Below are positions 44,233 through 53,407 of a stretch of DNA of 64,000 nucleotides, piece after piece. The DNA comes from Thiohalocapsa sp. PB-PSB1 (lineage in GTDB: Bacteria > Pseudomonadota > Gammaproteobacteria > Chromatiales > Chromatiaceae), in contig CP050890.1 of the NCBI GenBank assembly GCA_016745215.1, forward strand, positions 806,001 to 870,000. Direction: 5' to 3'. The position numbers were made by a program, and so were the translations under genes. Numbering within the stretch: the stretch's first letter is position 1; every line of letters starts with the position of its first letter. The notes under the pieces are model-generated. The model searched no databases, was not told the origin of the DNA, and saw only the letters and a list, made by a program, of their open reading frames with translations.

Positions 44233-46133
44233 CGCTCGGTCAGCTCCTTAGCGGACTCGCCATAAATGAACATGCGTCCCCAGAACTCCAGTCCGTAAAG
44301 TACATGGGTAAAGTTTGCCGCATCCTTGTCAAGCAGTGCCGCAGTTTGTGCCGGGCTGAGACCGCCCTCCCGGGCGAGGAATCCATTATGAAAACAGCGC
44401 GCCCCCAATGACAGGACGTACTCGCTGGCAGGACTCGCAAATCCAATCTTGGTTCGATTGACGATGTCCTTGGGTAGATAGCGCAGGGCAAGATCCTTGA
44501 TCAACAATTTGGAATGACGGCGGTCGATCTTGTCGGACAAAGGCAGATTCGCCGCAAAGCGTGCGACTTCATAATCCAGAAAGGGTACCCGCGATTCGAT
44601 CCCGGCCTGCATGCTGGCGCGATCCTGCTGGTGCAGGATGGCGCCGATGTAGTCGCGCAGATCCGCTGTCATCGCGGCAGCCACCTCGCGCTCGCTGCTG
44701 TCCTCGAGGTGGGCATATGCAGCGCGGCAGTCCTGCTCCAATCTGGAACGAAAGCCCCGGTCAGCCACCACATCAAGCACATCGGTCGGGTTGGACCAAG
44801 CGCGAAACACAAAGTCGTGCCGTGGACGTTGTAACCACAAACCGGTCGTGCTGAAAACGAATTTGCGGTACAAGCGCCTCAGCAGCCCAGTCATGCGCTC
44901 CAAGCGCAGCCAGTTCCAACGCATGCGATAGCGCCAATCATAGCCGCCAAAGCCCTCGTCGGCGCCCTCACCGGTAATCAGTACTTTGCAGCCGTTGCGC
45001 CGTGCCAACTCGCTGACATGATAGATCGGTACATTCTGTGGATGTGTCAATGGAGCATCGTTGTACCAGATACACTCGATGTAGTTGGCAAGATAGTTGT
45101 CTCTATCCAATGGGGAATACTGGATGTCAATGTCCAGATGCCGAGCAACAAGTTCCGCCCAGCGTGCCTCGGAGCAGTCTTTGACGTCCACGTGGAAGAC
45201 GGTCACATCTGGCCTTAAACGACAGGCCATGGCCGTGATCAGGGAGCTGTCAACGCCACCGGAACATAGGCTACCCACCGGCACATCGCTGATGAGATGA
45301 CGTTCGACCGCTTGATTCAGCAGCCGATCCAGCGCGTTCAGGCGCTCAGCGCGTTTTTGCTTGCGCAACCAGCCGCCGTGCTCGCGCTCTGGCAGTTCCG
45401 AGACATGGAACCAGCGTCGGATATGCAGGCCACTTGCATCCTGGCGATGCAGTTCAATGGCGTGCCCGGGCTCCAGGCAATGGATTCCTGTCAGCAGATC
45501 TTGTTCGATTGCCTCGCGATACAGCAGGAGTTCGGCCAACTTGCAGGCGTTGAAGCGCGGGCGATGCGGTAACGCTGCGATCAGGGATTTGATCTCGGAG
45601 GCGAATAAAAAGTGCCGGTCGGTGAGGACATAATGGAACGGCTTGATACCAAAACGATCACGGGCGGCAAACAGCGAATGGCGCTCGAAATCATAGATGG
45701 CGAACGCAAACATCCCATTCAAACGATGCAGGGCATCCCAGCCCCAATGAAGATGGGCCTGCAACAGCACCTCCGTGTCACCATGGGTATGGAACTTGAC
45801 TCCGGCTGTTTGGAGTTCCTCGCGCAACAGTGGAAAGTTATATATCTCGCCGTTGTAGACGATGGCATAACGTCCATCAGGGCTGATCATCGGCTGATCG
45901 GCTGCCTGATCGACATCAATGATACTGAGCCTTGTATGGCCTAGGGCGACCCCGGCGCGAAGGATACGCCCGGTATTGTCAGGACCCCGGTGTTGCAATA
46001 GCGCAAGCATGGCATCCATCTGCTCATCCAGCTGCTGCTCTGCGGAAGCCGGCTCTACCGGGTCGAATCTTGACGGGAGGAATTCAGCCGGCTGCAGCTG
46101 GCGCAGAGTCAAAATGCCGGCTATACCACACAT
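44220..46133 (-). CDS. Asparagine synthetase (glutamine-hydrolysing), AsnB family
   Basis: 637 residues. Starts MCGIAGIL with catalytic Cys2; RLSIIDVDQAADQPM and the NGEIYNF loop complete the glutaminase site. Synthetase domain: PVGSLCSGGVDSSLI (PP-loop) and GEGADEGFGGY. A stretch of about 30 residues between residues 12 and 45 is inserted compared with E. coli AsnB. May make asparagine, or like its XrtA/PEP-CTERM-associated relatives amidate a surface-polymer component; the setting favours the second but does not prove it. Confidence 0.88.
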   Translation of the reverse strand: MCGIAGILTLRQLQPAEFLPSRFDPVEPASAEQQLDEQMDAMLALLQHRGPDNTGRILRAGVALGHTRLSIIDVDQAADQPMISPDGRYAIVYNGEIYNFPLLREELQTAGVKFHTHGDTEVLLQAHLHWGWDALHRLNGMFAFAIYDFERHSLFAARDRFGIKPFHYVLTDRHFLFASEIKSLIAALPHRPRFNACKLAELLLYREAIEQDLLTGIHCLEPGHAIELHRQDASGLHIRRWFHVSELPEREHGGWLRKQKRAERLNALDRLLNQAVERHLISDVPVGSLCSGGVDSSLITAMACRLRPDVTVFHVDVKDCSEARWAELVARHLDIDIQYSPLDRDNYLANYIECIWYNDAPLTHPQNVPIYHVSELARRNGCKVLITGEGADEGFGGYDWRYRMRWNWLRLERMTGLLRRLYRKFVFSTTGLWLQRPRHDFVFRAWSNPTDVLDVVADRGFRSRLEQDCRAAYAHLEDSSEREVAAAMTADLRDYIGAILHQQDRASMQAGIESRVPFLDYEVARFAANLPLSDKIDRRHSKLLIKDLALRYLPKDIVNRTKIGFASPASEYVLSLGARCFHNGFLAREGGLSPAQTAALLDKDAANFTHVLYGLEFWGRMFIYGESAKELTERYLA

Positions 46134-46194
46134 CGTTATATGTTGAACTGGTTGGAAGTTAGGCCATTGCCGGCTGAGTAGGGCACCAGGTAGA

Positions 46195-46380
46195 TCAGCG
46201 TACCAGCATCACCAGCAGGACGACGACGCCCACCACAGCGACGAGAGGCAGAATCGCCGCCTGCCAGTCGCCCTTTTCAGCCTTGGGACCATGCTCTTGC
46301 CAGTTCTTGAATGCGGGCCAAAGGTAGACGAGCATCATGATTAGAAATGCCGCGGCGGCGATCTGCAGAAAAAGATTCAT
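46195..46380 (-). CDS. Small two-helix membrane protein, unknown
   Basis: 61 residues: first helix AAAAFLIMMLVYLWPAF, an Arg/Lys/Glu loop NWQEHGPKAEKGDWQ, second helix LPLVAVVGVVVLLVMLV. Codon use and composition look real and the stop is followed directly by non-coding DNA. Not recognised by name. Downstream of it is the asparagine synthetase (61 bp), so they may be cotranscribed. Confidence 0.6.
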   Translation of the reverse strand: MNLFLQIAAAAFLIMMLVYLWPAFKNWQEHGPKAEKGDWQAAILPLVAVVGVVVLLVMLVR

Positions 46381-46457
46381 AACGGAAAACCGTGTCTCCG
46401 GTTAGTTAGGGGATGGCAGGCCAATGTGACATCATGGGGCTCGTTAGCTGAACACTG

Positions 46458-46616
46458 AGGTGATCGCTGGAGAGAAGCGTACCAACGGGTGTCGGATTCT
46501 CGTTCGCCTTCGCGCAGTGGCAACCTGCCCATAGTCGCTGGATGGGCGGGTTGCCGCAACGTCGATGCTGGACGAGAAGATAAGTCAGGTGATCTGATTC
46601 TCGACAGCAATCGCCC
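46458..46616 (+). repeat. MITE-like palindromic repeat, copy 2
   Basis: Same family as 35528-35672 (which is inverted) and 48933-49094: GGAGAGAAGCGTACCAA at the left, GGATTCTCGTTCGCCTTCG inner block, CCCATAG...GGGCGGGTTGCCGC hairpin, CTCGACAGCAATCGCC at the right. Ends are more diverged than in copy 1. No reading frame. Confidence 0.75.
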
Positions 46617-46660
46617 AAGTCTTATCTTGGCTTGTCTTCGAGATGTCTCCGTCTGAAATG

Positions 46661-46702
46661 CAAAAGGCCCCGGGTGGTAGTTTACCGAACCTCGGGGCCA
46701 AT
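46661..46702 (-). terminator. Rho-independent terminator of the BI-1 gene
   Basis: Read on the minus strand, GGCCCCGAGG pairs with CC-CGGGGCC across a short loop, and TTTTGCATTT follows. It lies about 80 bp after the BI-1 stop codon. Confidence 0.6.
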
Positions 46703-46781
46703 CCCCTTGCGGGGTTGTAGACCGCTCTACTGCCGGTTAAACCGGCGGATTTCTGCTATGAGAAAACCGGGCGATCGAAGA

Positions 46782-47444
46782 TTATTCATCCATGATGCCG
46801 AGAATCACCAATAGATTGACAAAGATATTGAAGATGCTCAGGTAGATGCCGAAGGTAGCCATGATGTAGTTGGTTTCCTCACCATTTTTGATGCGGCTGG
46901 TATCGAATAGAATGAAGCCGCTCATGATCAGGATGATGGCACCGGAAATAGCCAGGGACAATGCCGGAATATTCAGGAAGATGTTCGCAAGCATTGCCGC
47001 AATGACAACTAGCATACCAGCGAACAAAAATCCTCCCATGAAACTGAAATCAGTCTTCGATACGAGCGCATAGCCAGACAGGCCCAAGAAGATCAGCGCA
47101 GTACCTGCAAAAGCGGTTGCTATGATCTGTGGACCATTCGCGAGGGCTAGGTACATCGATAGGATCGAGCCTAAGCCGAAGCCAAGCAGTCCTGTGATCA
47201 GAAAGATTATGCCGATTCCGCTAGCGGATTGGGCTGCTTTGGGCAATACAAACATACCTAGGATCATTGCGCCGATTATCGACACCAGATAGACCCAGGG
47301 CGGCATAGCGAGAGCCATGGACAGCATGGCCGTCAGGGCGCTGAAGCCGAGAGTTGCGGCTAGTAGCAGATAAGTATTTTTGAGAACCTTATTGGTTTCA
47401 AGTGCGCGATCGAAACCGCGGCTCACGGAATATTGGTTTGCCAT
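46782..47444 (-). CDS. Bax inhibitor-1/YccA family membrane protein
   Basis: 220 residues from ATG 47444, which has GGAGGT at an ideal distance; the frame extends to 47492 but without such a site. Seven TM helices; N-terminal NKVLKNTYLLLAATLGFSAL and C-terminal aspartyl dyad region ILFDTSRIKNGE are typical. YccA-type proteins interact with FtsH and control membrane protein turnover; BI-1 members leak calcium or protons in a pH-dependent way. Monocistronic with its own terminator. Confidence 0.92.
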   Translation of the reverse strand: MANQYSVSRGFDRALETNKVLKNTYLLLAATLGFSALTAMLSMALAMPPWVYLVSIIGAMILGMFVLPKAAQSASGIGIIFLITGLLGFGLGSILSMYLALANGPQIIATAFAGTALIFLGLSGYALVSKTDFSFMGGFLFAGMLVVIAAMLANIFLNIPALSLAISGAIILIMSGFILFDTSRIKNGEETNYIMATFGIYLSIFNIFVNLLVILGIMDE

Positions 47445-47634
47445 GGTAGACAGTACCTCCGAAGAAAAATGATTGTTGGTCGGTATGTACAAGGATATCG
47501 ACCTGCCTAAAGCATACCGTAGTCGGGGAACAGTGCATAGATAAAGCGGATCTTCGGTATGTAGATCTCGCTGGCAAGCACGACTTGGCGGTATTTTAGA
47601 AAATTAGATTGGTCCAAGCCGTGTCAGTTCAATG

Positions 47635-47640
47635 TATAAT
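47635..47640 (+). promoter_or_regulatory. -10 element of the tRNA-Ser promoter
   Basis: TATAAT, 21 bases before the tRNA 5' end. A TTGGTC lies 20 bp further up, an over-long spacing for a -35 box. Confidence 0.4.
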
Positions 47641-47661
47641 CAGTCGAAAGGCTGAGCTTTG

Positions 47662-47752
<91 letters not shown>

Positions 47753-47914
47753 ACCATCCACGCGCGATTCCTTAGATATCACTATACTGATCCCACGATA
47801 GAACCGTGCAAGGAATCCCGCGTCAGGTGGAGTTAAGAACGAACCTTTGACCTCCAGCGCATCCTGGGCGGTCGATTATCAGGGCTTGCAAGTTCACTCC
47901 AACAAGAGGTCACT

Positions 47915-48097
47915 ATGCCAACCTCGCCTGTAAATAACCCATTTTTCGATTTGATGAGGCCTGCTATCCAGGCACGCAATGCGCTGGCCGACCAGTTATT
48001 CTACAACGTCGGCGGGCTGACTGAGGCCGAGACAAGTGCTGATGGCCCAGACCAATATCGAAGGGGCGATCCTAGTCGTCGAACCCTGTGCCGATAA
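47915..48097 (+). CDS. Possible N-terminal part of the following hydrolase (frameshifted)
   Basis: A 60-residue frame (NPFFDLMRPAIQARNALADQLFYNVGGL) with plausible protein composition that overlaps the next frame in +1 relation. The sequence stops making sense after about 48030, where the other frame takes over. Either a small protein or the start of a gene split by a frameshift between 48021 and 48090. Not recognised with certainty. Confidence 0.4.
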   Translation: MPTSPVNNPFFDLMRPAIQARNALADQLFYNVGGLTEAETSADGPDQYRRGDPSRRTLCR

Positions 48098-48815
48098 AGC
48101 CTCGATTCGAGTGCAGAAATTCGATACCTTCGATGCGTTTCGCAGCGAGCCTGGCGATCTGTTGCGCCATTTCACGGTGGCGGGTGTAGGTAGTTCCGAT
48201 CTCGGGGCGGCAGCCCTGGCAAGGACCCTGGCAAATCACCTGGATGCTCCGGTGGGAGCGATCGTGGCGGGTTACGGCTTGTCCGACCTGCTCAGCGAGG
48301 CATTGGGAGGCTGGTTTTTTTTCGGTAGCATCAACCGGGCGATCGGAAGATTCAATCAATTGCAAAGCCAGTCCAAGTTGCCCGCGCAAGACCGTGAACG
48401 CAAGCACCAAGAATCAGTCGGGACGGTGCTAGAAGGCGTGCGAAGTCCAGATACGCAAACCCTGATCCGGCTGCTCGGCGAGAAGGAGCGTCAAATCGAA
48501 ACCATGCTCGGGCATTCCAAGGGCTGCTTGAGCATCGCTTATGCACTAGGCGCCCTCGCGTTGCGCGCGGACAAGGCTGACTTCCAGCGCGCCGTTGATA
48601 TCGATGTCATCACTACTGGCGCAGTAGTGGAATTTCCGGCTGGTCTGAACCGGCTGCGCCAATACCTGGGTGAACTGGACTGGTTTGGCGGCATGAACTC
48701 GAGCCTCCATCTGGCACACATCTCGGTTCCGGGTGCCTGGCACCATATGAATATCGAGATCAATTTTCATATGGACTTGGCGGCGGTGCTGAGCGGGCGC
48801 TACGATCAGCCATGA
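48042..48815 (+). CDS. Alpha/beta-hydrolase-like protein
   Basis: 257 residues from ATG 48042 (GTG 48036 possible). Nucleophile elbow LGHSKGCLSIAYAL (GHSKG, about residue 150), a middle part without obvious family, and a late histidine in WHHMNIEINFHMDLAA. This would suit a thioesterase/lipase-type enzyme. The first beta-strands are short unless the upstream frame (47915-48097) belongs to it. No ribosome binding site is visible before 48042, which also favours a frameshifted single gene. Confidence 0.55.
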   Translation: MAQTNIEGAILVVEPCADKASIRVQKFDTFDAFRSEPGDLLRHFTVAGVGSSDLGAAALARTLANHLDAPVGAIVAGYGLSDLLSEALGGWFFFGSINRAIGRFNQLQSQSKLPAQDRERKHQESVGTVLEGVRSPDTQTLIRLLGEKERQIETMLGHSKGCLSIAYALGALALRADKADFQRAVDIDVITTGAVVEFPAGLNRLRQYLGELDWFGGMNSSLHLAHISVPGAWHHMNIEINFHMDLAAVLSGRYDQP

Positions 48816-48932
48816 TGCTGGCCAATGCATGTGGTTGAACTGTTACTAACGGCTGCGGCCTCGAACACCGTACATCAGTCAAGGGCGCGTTACGCAAGCG
48901 ACAGAATTCCTTAAAAGAAGCAGGTCCGACAC

Positions 48933-49094
48933 GAAGGCAATCGGTGGAGAGAAACAGACCAACTGGTGCCGGATTCTCGTTCGCCTTTGCAAAGCGCCAA
49001 CCCGCTCACAGCCGCTCCATGGTCGGGTTGCCGCGACAATGAAGGCGCACGAGAAGATAAGCCCGGTGGTAGGTTTCTCGACAGAAATCGCCTT
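48933..49094 (+). repeat. MITE-like palindromic repeat, copy 3
   Basis: Third copy of the family: AAGGCAATCGGTGGAGAGAA at the left, CGGATTCTCGTTCGCCTTTG inside, GGTTTCTCGACAGAAATCGCCTT at the right. Same orientation as copy 2. Sits in a gene-free stretch (48816-49242). Confidence 0.78.
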
Positions 49095-49242
49095 GATTCC
49101 CTTCCACGATCCGCTCCAACGCTATATGCCAGGATTGCTTGGATAATTTGCACCAACCTAGTACAGTTGCCGTAGTATTCGGTATAAGTGATGGTGCAGA
49201 AACAAGCTAAACAGGTTTTTGGCTTGGGTGTCGCCTGCCGAC

Positions 49243-49521
<279 letters not shown>

Positions 49522-49537
49522 GAACAGCTCCTAAGCC

Positions 49538-51310
49538 TCAGGCCGGCCCGGGTACCGTTTTGCATTCTTGGAAGATACGCTTGTCGCAGTTGGCGCAGAC
49601 ACTTTTGTCCAATTTTTGGAAAATCGCCCTAATCGCTGCTTGCTTGGATTGAAAAACATTACGTGCACCCGTGGTCTCCATGCAATGGCAGCGTTCCAGT
49701 GCTTCCCATAGGCCTTGTTTGACGTTGATCAGATAAAATCCGCCGCCGTCGGCCTTACGCCGCTCGGCCTCCCGGACCAGACACTCACCGCCCTGTAGAT
49801 CGACAAAATTAATGCCGTCGGCCAGGATAGCCAGGTGTTTTTGCTTTGGAGTTTGTTCGTGCATGTGATCGAAAGCTTGCTCCACATGCGCGACGGAGCC
49901 GAAAAAGAGCGAGCCGTCGATGCGCAAAAAGTGCAATTGCGGGCATTGCTGCACGAGCGGATCGCTGGAAAAGGCATGCTGCGGCAGGCGTGGATCAGGG
50001 CTCAGGGTGACCAAACGCGGCTTGGACGTGCGCTCCAAGTACAATACCAGCGAGAGCAATACGCCAGCGAAAATTGCGAACTCCAGGTCCAAAAATAAAG
50101 CTGACAGGAAAGTCACTATTAACACCGAGGTCTCGCGCCGAGAGGCGGTGACAATATGGTGAATTTCTTTCATTCCGATCAAACCGTAGGCGACCAGAAA
50201 CAGCACCCCTGCCATCGCAGCCTTGGGCAGATAGCTGGCCAGCGGCGCGACCAGCAAAACAACTGCCATCAACAGCAGGCCGGCAAGCACGGCTGCTAGT
50301 GGCGTGCGCGCACCCGCTTCGAAATTAACCCCGCTGCGATTAAAAGAACCAGTCGCCACATAGCCGGAGAAAAAGGCGCCTGCAATATTCGATAAACCTT
50401 GGCCAATGAACTCTTGATTACCATCGATACGATAACCGCCGCGGACTGCCAGCGAACGACCGATGGACACCGCCTCGGTCAGCGCGAACAATGTCACCGC
50501 CAACGCCGATGGCGCCAAGTGGCGAATGTTATCCAGTGTCAGCGTCGGCGCCGATAAGGGTGGCAGATTGGCCGGCAATGCGCCAACCGTAGCAATGTGC
50601 GTGACCTCCGGCCCAAACAGCCAGTCCAGCAGCAGCGCAAACAGACTGCCGCCAACCATGGCTGCGATCATGTAGGGAAAACGCGGTAACCAGAGCTTGA
50701 CGCCGATACCAATGGCTAAAGTCATAAGCGCCACTGCGGTGGCGAAGGGATTGATATCCACGATATGTCGACCGAATTCGATCAAGATGTCGTGGAGATG
50801 CCCGCCGCTGTCGATTTCGACGCCGAAAAAGTGCTTCAGCTGCTTGGCCGCGATCAGCAATGCGGCACCGGCCGTGAAACCGACCACCACCGAGTGCGAA
50901 ATAAAGTTGACTAGCGCGCCCATGCGCGCCAGACCAAGCGCTAATTCCATCACCCCGACCATAAAAGTCAGCGTCAGCGCCAACGCAACATAGTCCGGCG
51001 TGCCTGGCACAGCCAACAGCGACAGCGAGGAGAACAGCACCACTGACGCCGCGGTTGTCGGCCCGGAGACCAAGTGCCTAGAAGAGCCGAACAGCGCCGC
51101 TACAATGGCCGGTACCATGCCCGCATACAGCCCATACTGCGGCGGCATGCCAGCGATGGTGGCAAAGGCAACCCCCTGAGGCAGAACAATAATGGCGCCG
51201 GTCAACGCGGCGATCAGATCGGCCTTGACGTCACCACGGCGCACACCGGGCAGCCAAGCCATAAAGGGTATCAGCCAGGAAAGGCGGTTGGAGAGCGGAA
51301 CAACTGGCAC
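49538..51310 (-). CDS. SulP family anion transporter with STAS domain
   Basis: 590 residues from GTG 51310. About eleven TM helices with the SulP signature region PPQYGLYAGMVPAIVAALFGSSRHLVSGPT, then a cytosolic STAS domain (LRIDGSLFFGSVAHVEQAF, LAILADGINFVDLQGGE). The C-terminus carries three cysteines in VCANCDKRIFQEC, a possible metal site. Transports sulfate, bicarbonate or other anions; substrate undetermined. Confidence 0.9.
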   Translation of the reverse strand: MPVVPLSNRLSWLIPFMAWLPGVRRGDVKADLIAALTGAIIVLPQGVAFATIAGMPPQYGLYAGMVPAIVAALFGSSRHLVSGPTTAASVVLFSSLSLLAVPGTPDYVALALTLTFMVGVMELALGLARMGALVNFISHSVVVGFTAGAALLIAAKQLKHFFGVEIDSGGHLHDILIEFGRHIVDINPFATAVALMTLAIGIGVKLWLPRFPYMIAAMVGGSLFALLLDWLFGPEVTHIATVGALPANLPPLSAPTLTLDNIRHLAPSALAVTLFALTEAVSIGRSLAVRGGYRIDGNQEFIGQGLSNIAGAFFSGYVATGSFNRSGVNFEAGARTPLAAVLAGLLLMAVVLLVAPLASYLPKAAMAGVLFLVAYGLIGMKEIHHIVTASRRETSVLIVTFLSALFLDLEFAIFAGVLLSLVLYLERTSKPRLVTLSPDPRLPQHAFSSDPLVQQCPQLHFLRIDGSLFFGSVAHVEQAFDHMHEQTPKQKHLAILADGINFVDLQGGECLVREAERRKADGGGFYLINVKQGLWEALERCHCMETTGARNVFQSKQAAIRAIFQKLDKSVCANCDKRIFQECKTVPGPA

Positions 51311-51428
51311 AGGTAATGGTCCAGATCGGGCATTTAGGATGAAGCGTCTTAAGGGGATCTCTAATAGGAAATCAGCATTAGCGGAAATTCAGCTCTTGCT
51401 CAGTGCTGGCTAGGGTTTGATGTCCTTA

Positions 51429-51585
51429 TTGTTAGTGCTCTGCTGCACAAGTCGCGCGACTGTTTGCAGTCGTTGTCGTCATCGATAACCCACGATGAGC
51501 GATCACGATCTCGACAATGACAACGACAAGGATAAACAGCAGAAGCGGTAGCGGGACATCCGCACCGCTGCGCGAATCAAAAAAG
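51429..51585 (+). repeat. Dispersed repeat, copy A (inverted copy at 61930-62088)
   Basis: TAGTGCTCTGCTGC, GTTTGCAGTCGT-GTCGTCATCGATAAC and GCGGGACATCCGCACCGCT recur as the reverse complement at 61930-62088. Both copies hold an ATG that opens a short Asp/Asn-rich frame: here MSDHDLDNDNDKDKQQKR from 51494, there MSEHDYDNDNDKQQRRWR. Gap 51311-51642 has no other gene. Confidence 0.7.
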
Positions 51586-51608
51586 CAAAAATGGGGCCTA
51601 ATGGCCCC
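51579..51608 (-). terminator. Rho-independent terminator of the porin-glnK-amtB operon
   Basis: Minus strand: GGGGCC-ATTA-GGCCCC stem then ATTTTTGCTTTTTTG. A second perfect 9-bp hairpin, GATCGTTCA-ACC-TGAACGATC (51624-51644), overlaps the amtB stop codon. Confidence 0.85.
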
Positions 51609-51642
51609 GGTGAATGCGAGACAGATCGTTCAGGTTGAACGA

Positions 51643-52917
51643 TCAGCCTCCGCCACGTGAGCCGACAAACTCGGGATAGGCCTCCATGCCGCATTCGCCG
51701 ACATCGCAGCCCTCGTATTCCTCTTCTTCGCTGACGCGAATACCGATGATGAGCTTGATCAGCAGCCAGGCGAGCAGGGCCGTAATAAACACCCAGGCGA
51801 AAATAGTACCCAAGCCGATGGCCTGATACACGAAGCTCGTCTCGGAGTTAGTGATAGGCACCGCCATCAGTCCCCACATACCCACCACCCCATGCACCGA
51901 GATTGCTCCAACCGGATCATCAATGCGCAATTTATCGATGGAAAGGATTGAAAATACCACGATCACTCCACCAACGCCGCCGATCAGCGTCGCGGCTAAC
52001 GGAGTTGGAGTCAAAGGTTCCGCGGTGATGGCCACCAGGCCCGCCAATGCACCATTCAAGGCCATGGTTAGGTCGGCTTTGCCGAACAAAAGTCGGGCGG
52101 TGATCAGTGCCAGCACTAAACCGCCGGCCGCGGCCATGTTGGTATTGACAAACACGGCAGCAACGGCATTTGCTTCGCCGATGTCGGAAACCTTCAACTC
52201 GGAGCCACCGTTGAAACCGAACCATCCAAGCCAAAGGATGAATGTACCCAGGGTCGCGAGGGGCAAATTGGCACCAGGGATGGCATTAATCGAACCGTCC
52301 TTGCTGTATTTGCCCTTGCGGGCGCCGAGCAGTAGTACGCCGGCCAAGGCCGCGGAGGCACCACATAAATGCACGACGCCAGAGCCGGCGAAATCACTAA
52401 AGCCGAGTTGGTCCAGAAATCCACCGCCCCATTTCCAGTAACCCTGCACTGGATAGATCAAGCCGGTCATGATCACGGCGAATAGCAAAAAGGCCCAGAG
52501 TTTCATGCGCTCGGCAACCGCGCCTGAGACAATGGACATGGCAGTTGCAACGAATACCACCTGAAAGAAAAAATCGGCCATTTTCGAATAGGTGGTATCG
52601 CCGTTGCTGTCGAGTACCTGTTCGACGCTGTGGTCGCCGCCAAACATGAAATTCCAGCTGATGTCTGGTATGACGTTCGGAAGGATGGTGCTGCTGCCAG
52701 TTGGATACATGATGCCATAGCCGATGAGCATGTACATAATGCATGCAACCGCATAGAGAGCAACATTCTTGGTCAGAATCTCGGCGGTATTCTTGGCGCG
52801 GACCAAGCCTGCCTCGAGCATCGCAAATCCGGCGGCCATCCACATGACCAGGGCGCCGGAAATGAGCAAATAGAATGTATCCAGTGCGTATGCGAGTTGA
52901 GCGATCGGTTCTGCCAC
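51643..52917 (-). CDS. amtB: Ammonium transporter
   Basis: 424 residues from GTG 52917, with AGAGGT about ten bases upstream. Eleven TM helices; twin-histidine pore motifs in GVVHLCGASAALAG and ISVHGVVGMWG; Amt signature ranges DFAGSGVVH and GWFGFNGGSE. Conducts ammonium; the C-terminal tail binds GlnK. 30 bp after glnK in the same operon. Confidence 0.93.
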   Translation of the reverse strand: MAEPIAQLAYALDTFYLLISGALVMWMAAGFAMLEAGLVRAKNTAEILTKNVALYAVACIMYMLIGYGIMYPTGSSTILPNVIPDISWNFMFGGDHSVEQVLDSNGDTTYSKMADFFFQVVFVATAMSIVSGAVAERMKLWAFLLFAVIMTGLIYPVQGYWKWGGGFLDQLGFSDFAGSGVVHLCGASAALAGVLLLGARKGKYSKDGSINAIPGANLPLATLGTFILWLGWFGFNGGSELKVSDIGEANAVAAVFVNTNMAAAGGLVLALITARLLFGKADLTMALNGALAGLVAITAEPLTPTPLAATLIGGVGGVIVVFSILSIDKLRIDDPVGAISVHGVVGMWGLMAVPITNSETSFVYQAIGLGTIFAWVFITALLAWLLIKLIIGIRVSEEEEYEGCDVGECGMEAYPEFVGSRGGG

Positions 52918-52947
52918 TGTTAAGGTACCTCTATTTTTAGGAATGCG

Positions 52948-53286
52948 TCAGAGGGCGTCAGGACCAGTTTCGCCGGTACGGATTCGAATCACCTGCTCAA
53001 CATCGAAGACAAAAATTTTGCCATCACCGATCTTGCCGGTGCGGGCCGCATTCGTGATTGACTCGATGACCTGTTCCACCAATGTATCGTCGACCGCGAT
53101 CTCAACCTTAATCTTGGGCAGAAAATCGACCACATACTCGGCGCCGCGATAGAGTTCGGTATGACCTTTTTGGCGGCCAAAACCCTTGACCTCGATAACG
53201 GTTATGCCGGACACGCCGATTTCGCTCAGCGCTTCGCGGACGTCATCGAGCTTAAAGGGTTTGATGATGGCTGCGATCAGTTTCAT
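52948..53286 (-). CDS. glnK: PII nitrogen regulator GlnK
   Basis: 112 residues. MKLIAAIIKPFKLDDVREAL start, uridylylation Tyr51 in ELYRGAEYVVDFLPK (T-loop), B-loop TGKIGDGKIFV and C-loop. Adjacent to amtB, which marks it as GlnK type. GGAG eight bases before ATG 53286. Confidence 0.95.
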   Translation of the reverse strand: MKLIAAIIKPFKLDDVREALSEIGVSGITVIEVKGFGRQKGHTELYRGAEYVVDFLPKIKVEIAVDDTLVEQVIESITNAARTGKIGDGKIFVFDVEQVIRIRTGETGPDAL

Positions 53287-53407
53287 GATGATTTCTCCGG
53301 GTTTTGGATATTAATCTTTAAAGGCATGAAGGGTCACCTTGTGTTAGCTGCCGGACGTTAACCTGTGCCATCTACCCACACTGGGGATTAATGTTCAGAA
53401 TTAGCCG

